In this document: piece after piece, positions 30,741 to 34,590 of the stretch
How positions within the stretch are numbered: the stretch's first letter is position 1
Layout: every line of letters starts with the position of its first letter
Assembly (NCBI GenBank): GCA_028280195.1
Contig: JANQMH010000043.1
Location: 1 to 34,590 of the forward strand
Direction of reading: 5' to 3'
Origin: Exilibacterium sp.
GTDB taxonomy: Bacteria > Pseudomonadota > Gammaproteobacteria > Pseudomonadales > Cellvibrionaceae
DNA length: 34,590 nucleotides
Program-made: the position numbers and the translations under genes
The notes under the pieces: generated by a model
Seen by the model: only the letters and a program-made list of their open reading frames with translations
Told to the model about the DNA's origin: nothing
Databases searched by the model: none

Positions 30741-31682
30741 CTAGGAAGCGTCGCTCGGCTGCACCTCTTCACCTTCCGGCTGGGCATCTTCGAGCGCCAG
30801 CTGCGGCATGCCGATTTCGGTGATGCGCTCGTAGTCGAACTGGCTGATGGTAAATATCGCTTCGAGATCATCGCGGCGCACGTAGTAGTTATCGTCGGCC
30901 TGCATAAACTGGTAAGTCCAGCGCCCGCCGGCCCCGGCAACTTCCAGTGTAATCGGCGTTGCCTCCCCGGGCGGGCTGTCGGCCACACCGTCAACTCGCA
31001 GGCCGGCCACAGCGGAGGCCAGCTGCTGGGCCTTCTCCACATTCAGTTTGGGTGAAGCCTGCTCGGCCTCGGGCGCCGCTGTCACAAAGCCCCAGCTTTC
31101 CTCCTTTTTATGCAGGGCGTAGTCCGGGCCTTTGATGCTGTCGACGCCTGTGGCGCTGAGCAGGGTTTTATCCAGCCAGGCCTCGTCGGTGACCGGCAGC
31201 TCGTAGCTGTTGAGCGCGACACTGTAGATTTCATCGTCGCCGGGGCGGCGCGCATGCACTTTGCGGAAACCGGGCGAGGTACCCACAAATAATTCTCCCA
31301 GCGCGGTATCGCCGCGATAGAGCTGCAGGCGGCGCTGGAAATTGTCCTCCGCCACTTCGAAGCGCTCGCGGCCGGAGGCGGTGGTGGCGACCGGCCAGCC
31401 GGCGTTCAGAGCGTTGAGTTTGGACAGCAGATCGTCCAGTTTGTCGCTGTCCGCCGGCAGCTGCTGCATCTGCGGCAGCTGCCAGTTGCCGTCGACCCTG
31501 CTCAGGGTGGCGGTGGTATCGCCGTCGGCCAGCACCACACGGTCTACCTGGCTCTGTTCAAAGCTCAGCAGCGGCTGTTGCAGGCCTTGCTGCTGTTGCT
31601 GCTGACTGCTCCAGAACAGGCCGGCGGCGATTAACAGTTGCAGTAGCAGCAGGGCGCTTAAACGGGCTTGTGTTGTCGTCAT
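30741..31682 (-). CDS. DUF4340-family protein
   Basis: A 313-residue protein with one N-terminal membrane segment (ARLSALLLLQLLIAAGLFW) followed by a Gln-rich linker and a periplasmic domain matching DUF4340 (VDRVVLADGDTTATLSRVDG, NWQLP, LLSKLNALNAGWPVATTA, DEAWLDKTLLSATGVDSIKG). AAAGGAGG precedes the ATG. It starts 15 bp after the GldFG-like gene, an arrangement recurrent in bacteria in which DUF4340 and a GldG-type protein belong to one ABC-type complex. The role is not established; a periplasmic accessory part of that complex is inferred. Confidence 0.85.
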   Translation of the reverse strand: MTTTQARLSALLLLQLLIAAGLFWSSQQQQQQGLQQPLLSFEQSQVDRVVLADGDTTATLSRVDGNWQLPQMQQLPADSDKLDDLLSKLNALNAGWPVATTASGRERFEVAEDNFQRRLQLYRGDTALGELFVGTSPGFRKVHARRPGDDEIYSVALNSYELPVTDEAWLDKTLLSATGVDSIKGPDYALHKKEESWGFVTAAPEAEQASPKLNVEKAQQLASAVAGLRVDGVADSPPGEATPITLEVAGAGGRWTYQFMQADDNYYVRRDDLEAIFTISQFDYERITEIGMPQLALEDAQPEGEEVQPSDAS

Positions 31683-31697
31683 CTCTGCCTCCTTTAA

Positions 31698-34590
31698 TTA
31701 ACCAGAATTAGCCAGTAAGCGCAGGTAGTTGCGTTCGGCGGTTTTTTTGCGCTGCCGCTGCACCAGCGCCACAACGCCCAGCGCCAAGGCCGCGAGTATA
31801 TAGTTCAGATACTCCCAGAACATCTGCGCACTGTTTTCCATCGGCGGCAGGGTGCGGTTGAAGTGGCCGCGGGCGCGGATGCTGAGCAGCCCGGCGTCCT
31901 CCAGTGACCAGTCCACCGTATTGGCGGTCAGTTGCAGGGTGTTGAGATACTCGCTGCCGCCGGCGGAGCCGGCCATCTGGATGATGGTATCGCGCAGGAA
32001 GTCGTTGGAGCTGAACAGGATGATGCGCGCCGATTCCGGCGAGCGTTCGATGACACTCGAGATGGTGCTGGTTTCGGCCTCCTCACTCTGCTCATCCTCT
32101 CCCGCCCCGGTATCGGTATCTTCACTGTCCGGCTCGGCCAGCAGCGGCGAGGGCTGGCCGGCGAAATAGGATTCGAAGCGCCCGGCGCTGATCACGCCCA
32201 GCAGCTGTGAGCCGCGCTCGCCCTCCGGTGTAAATGCCGTCAGCCCGCTTTCGTCGATGCGCGGCATGACATCGGTGGACGACGACAGCCAGGCGTCCGC
32301 GGAACTGCGCAGCAACTCGGTGACCTGGCGCTGGCCCTGCTTTTCGGCCACGACGCTGATCGGCGAGGCCCAGGCAACGGTGGTCTGGGGCAGGTCGGCG
32401 GTGATGGCGTTGTCGCGGTTCAGCCCGTCGCCGCGCACGTCGATGAAGTAGGGGTAGTCGAGCATGCGCATTTCCTGCAGGCGGAAACCGCCGACATTGC
32501 GCGTCACCGGCGCCGGGAAGGCGGCGTTCTGCGGGTCCAGCACCAGTTTGTCGCCGACGCTCAGGCCGTGGTGAGTCAGCCAGTCGCCGAGGCCGCTGTC
32601 GTGGCGCTGCAGATTGATGCCGCGGTTGCCGAAATCGGCGCTGAAGGGCGAGGTGGCGGCGATCACGGTGCCGCCCTGCATCAGGAACTGATCCACCGCA
32701 AATAGCTGCGTCTGGTCCAGCGCTTTGGGCGCCGCCAGCAGCAGAATATCGGCTTCACCGGAGACGCTGCCGTCGCTGAGATCCTCGCGCTGGACGTTGA
32801 GTTCGGCACCGAGGAAACCCTGCAGCTGGTTGAACTGCGCACCCGGCGCCATACCGTACTGGGCCATACGCGGGTCGCTGGGCGGCGGTGTCACCAGGGC
32901 CACGGTCTTGGTAAAGCCGCTGGCAAAGCGCTTGATACCGGCCTCCAGGTTGCGCTCGAAGCTGCTTTCGGTCATATCGTCCAGCGGTATCTGGACGATC
33001 TGATCACCTTTTGCCAGGGTCAGGTAGAAGTAAAAGCTCTCATTGCTGAACAGGCTGGTGGCCATGGGCCGGAAGCCGAAGTCCTCGGCAATCTGGCGGC
33101 CGACCTCGCCGCCGTTGGCGTCGGGGTCGATGAAGTTGACACTGAACCTGCCGCCGGCGTTTGCCTGCATGGTATCGGTCACCGCACCGACAATGCCCCT
33201 GTACTCGACCAGTTCCTGCGGCAGCGCCGCATCCGGCGAGACATAGGCGTTGAATACCAGCTCTCCCTGCACGGTATCGAACAGATTGCCGCCGGCCTGG
33301 TAACTGTGCAGGACTTTTCTGATGGCACGGGTCAGATCGTGCTCGGGGTTGCGCAATTGCACATCCAGATCGGCATCGCCGCGCATTTTGACTTCGATCA
33401 GTTCGCGGAAACTCAGTATCTGGTACTCGTCGCCGTACTGCACCAGGACATTGAAATAAGAGCTGACGATGGCGGACTGATAGCGGTCGGCCACCTGGAA
33501 AGGCACCGGCTGGATACCGTATTTCTGGTTGGCTTCCTCCTCGAGTTCGGGATTGGCTGCCGGGTCGATAAACTCGGCCCGCACCCGGCCGCGCCCGGCG
33601 ATCTCATACTCGCGGATCAGATCCCGCAGCTGCGGCACCAGCGGCGCCAGCAGCGGGTGAGTCTTGCCGCTGAAATAGCCGCGCAGCAGCAGCGGCTCCT
33701 GCAGCTGCTGCAGATAGCTGCGGGTGGCCGGGGAAATGGAGTACTGATTGCCGGCGGTGGCATCGATACGCAGGGCGCTGATCTGGCCGAGCCAGAGGTT
33801 GGCGCCCAGGGCGTTGGCCAGCAACAGCACAGTGATATTGCGCCAGCGGCGGTGGTGCCGGGTGCTGCGCCCTTTGGCCCAGCGCTCGCGCTCCAGTACG
33901 TAGGTATTGAGCGCGAGAAATACCGCGATGATGCTCAGGTAGTAGTACAGGTCGCGCAGGTCGATGACGCCGCGGGTAATGGCGTCAAAGCGCGAGCCGG
34001 TGCCCAGCAGGCGCAACCACTCGCCTGCCTGGTTGCCGAAAAAATTGGTAATGGTGGGGGCACCGATCAGGTAGAACACACTGCACAGCGCAGTGGCGCT
34101 GATCAGGCTGACGATCTGGTTGTCGCTGCGCGCCGAGATGAACAGGCCGATGCTCAGATAGGCCGCGCCGAGCAGGAAGGTGGCCAGATAACCGGCCCAG
34201 ACCGGGCCCCAGTCGAGTTCGCCGATCAGCGCCACGGTGATTGGCAGCGGCAGGGTAATGACCAGGGCGATGCCCAGCAGCAGCAGGCAGCCGGCGAATT
34301 TGCCGGCGGCGAAGTGCCACAGCGGCACCGGCTGGGTCAGTACGTGTTCCAGCGTGCCGGTGCGCCGCTCCTCGCTCCACAGGCGCATCGTCAGGGTGCT
34401 GGCGAGGAAAATCAGCAACAGCGGCATCCACTCGAACAGCGGCCTGACATCGGCGATATTGCGTGAGAAAAACGCCTCGCCCCAGAAAAACACAAACAGG
34501 GTGACGGCGGCGAAGGTGGCCAGAAACAGATAGGCGATGGGCGAGGCGAAAAACAGTGTCACCTCTTTGGCGGCGATACGCCGGATCAGG
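31698..34590 (-). CDS. GldF/GldG-like ABC permease-auxiliary fusion, start beyond the right edge
   Basis: At least 964 codons remain open to the right edge; the codons before the GTG at 34562 read LIRRIAAKE, the usual permease beginning, so the true start lies outside. The first about 240 residues are an ABC-2 permease with some six membrane segments (FFASPIAYLFLATFAAVTLF, LWSEERRTGTLEHVLTQPVP, GYLATFLLGAAYLSIGLFIS). A further membrane helix leads into the large GldG/ABC-auxiliary domain (VRAEFIDPAANPELEEEA, DILLLAAPKALDQTQLFAVD, GGTVIAATSPFSADFG), then a C-terminal helix (LNYILAALALGVVALVQR). GldF and GldG are separate proteins in gliding Bacteroidetes; in proteobacteria the fusion is seen with DUF4340 and an ATPase. 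The ATPase gene is expected to the right. Substrate unknown. Confidence 0.9.
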   Translation of the reverse strand, partial: LIRRIAAKEVTLFFASPIAYLFLATFAAVTLFVFFWGEAFFSRNIADVRPLFEWMPLLLIFLASTLTMRLWSEERRTGTLEHVLTQPVPLWHFAAGKFAGCLLLLGIALVITLPLPITVALIGELDWGPVWAGYLATFLLGAAYLSIGLFISARSDNQIVSLISATALCSVFYLIGAPTITNFFGNQAGEWLRLLGTGSRFDAITRGVIDLRDLYYYLSIIAVFLALNTYVLERERWAKGRSTRHHRRWRNITVLLLANALGANLWLGQISALRIDATAGNQYSISPATRSYLQQLQEPLLLRGYFSGKTHPLLAPLVPQLRDLIREYEIAGRGRVRAEFIDPAANPELEEEANQKYGIQPVPFQVADRYQSAIVSSYFNVLVQYGDEYQILSFRELIEVKMRGDADLDVQLRNPEHDLTRAIRKVLHSYQAGGNLFDTVQGELVFNAYVSPDAALPQELVEYRGIVGAVTDTMQANAGGRFSVNFIDPDANGGEVGRQIAEDFGFRPMATSLFSNESFYFYLTLAKGDQIVQIPLDDMTESSFERNLEAGIKRFASGFTKTVALVTPPPSDPRMAQYGMAPGAQFNQLQGFLGAELNVQREDLSDGSVSGEADILLLAAPKALDQTQLFAVDQFLMQGGTVIAATSPFSADFGNRGINLQRHDSGLGDWLTHHGLSVGDKLVLDPQNAAFPAPVTRNVGGFRLQEMRMLDYPYFIDVRGDGLNRDNAITADLPQTTVAWASPISVVAEKQGQRQVTELLRSSADAWLSSSTDVMPRIDESGLTAFTPEGERGSQLLGVISAGRFESYFAGQPSPLLAEPDSEDTDTGAGEDEQSEEAETSTISSVIERSPESARIILFSSNDFLRDTIIQMAGSAGGSEYLNTLQLTANTVDWSLEDAGLLSIRARGHFNRTLPPMENSAQMFWEYLNYILAALALGVVALVQRQRKKTAERNYLRLLANSG

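Noticed and set aside
31570-31610. CAG-rich tract at the start of the DUF4340 gene
   Set aside because: It encodes a Gln-rich linker just after the membrane helix, a common low-complexity feature with no sign of phase variation.
33306-34466. 386-codon plus-strand frame within the GldFG-like gene
   Set aside because: Composition is biased to Gln, Ala and Asp, with no motif, whereas the minus strand encodes clear membrane helices and the auxiliary domain.

Overview
The window looks like chromosomal DNA of a Gram-negative gammaproteobacterium, most likely a marine member of the Cellvibrionales/Pseudomonadales type. The reasons are GC-rich coding DNA with GCC/CTG/GAC-type codon use, lipobox lipoproteins and a TonB-dependent receptor (outer membrane), FCD-GntR, Lrp, TetR and AraC regulators, and genes such as protealysin, YceI and a GldF/GldG-like fusion. 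This placement is inference. No rRNA, tRNA, CRISPR array, phage module or intact insertion sequence was seen.

Region 1 (1-5312) is a regulated catabolic-looking cluster. A divergent FAD-linked oxidase runs off the left edge. It is followed by an FCD-type GntR regulator and then a rightward operon: alpha/beta-hydrolase, NTF2-like, NTF2-like, cupin, alpha/beta-hydrolase. A 15-bp motif occurs in opposite orientation on both sides of the GntR gene, inside each predicted promoter, so the regulator probably controls itself, the oxidase and the operon. Both alpha/beta-hydrolases carry His in place of the nucleophilic Ser and Asn in place of the catalytic His. This cluster is my main candidate for an undescribed system.

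Region 2 (5445-12336) holds an Lrp regulator divergent from a PLP-dependent lyase of the Cys/Met metabolism family that is extended at its N-terminus by roughly 135 residues. Next come a renalase-like flavoprotein, a DUF427 protein, a DUF5996 protein, a leftward SDR and a type II thioesterase with no assembly line beside it.

Region 3 (12315-15518) is a TetR regulator divergent from a two-gene operon: a PrnB-like (IDO/TDO-superfamily) protein and a kynureninase-like PLP enzyme. This is a plausible oxidise-then-cleave route for an indole or tryptophan-like compound. The leader has a clean sigma70 promoter and a duplicated start region.

Region 4 (15519-24991) holds exported and housekeeping-like genes: a divergent 5'-nucleotidase-family protein, YHS-domain and YceI periplasmic proteins, a DUF6607 protein behind a Fur-like box, an AraC regulator, an SDR, and a leftward operon of lipoprotein, protealysin-type M4 protease and emfourin (its inhibitor).

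Region 5 (24992-30740) looks accessory. A CocE/NonD-type lipoprotein hydrolase and a TonB-dependent receptor lie between repeat-rich spacers. The left spacer has a 134-bp element with 26-bp perfect inverted repeats, apparently inserted into a motif that is uninterrupted near 30.03 kb. The right spacer ends with an acyl-CoA ligase fragment broken exactly at a 45-bp imperfect inverted repeat.

Region 6 (30741-34590) is a leftward pair, a GldF/GldG-like ABC permease fusion (its start lies beyond the window) and a DUF4340 protein, probably one membrane complex whose ATPase gene lies further right.
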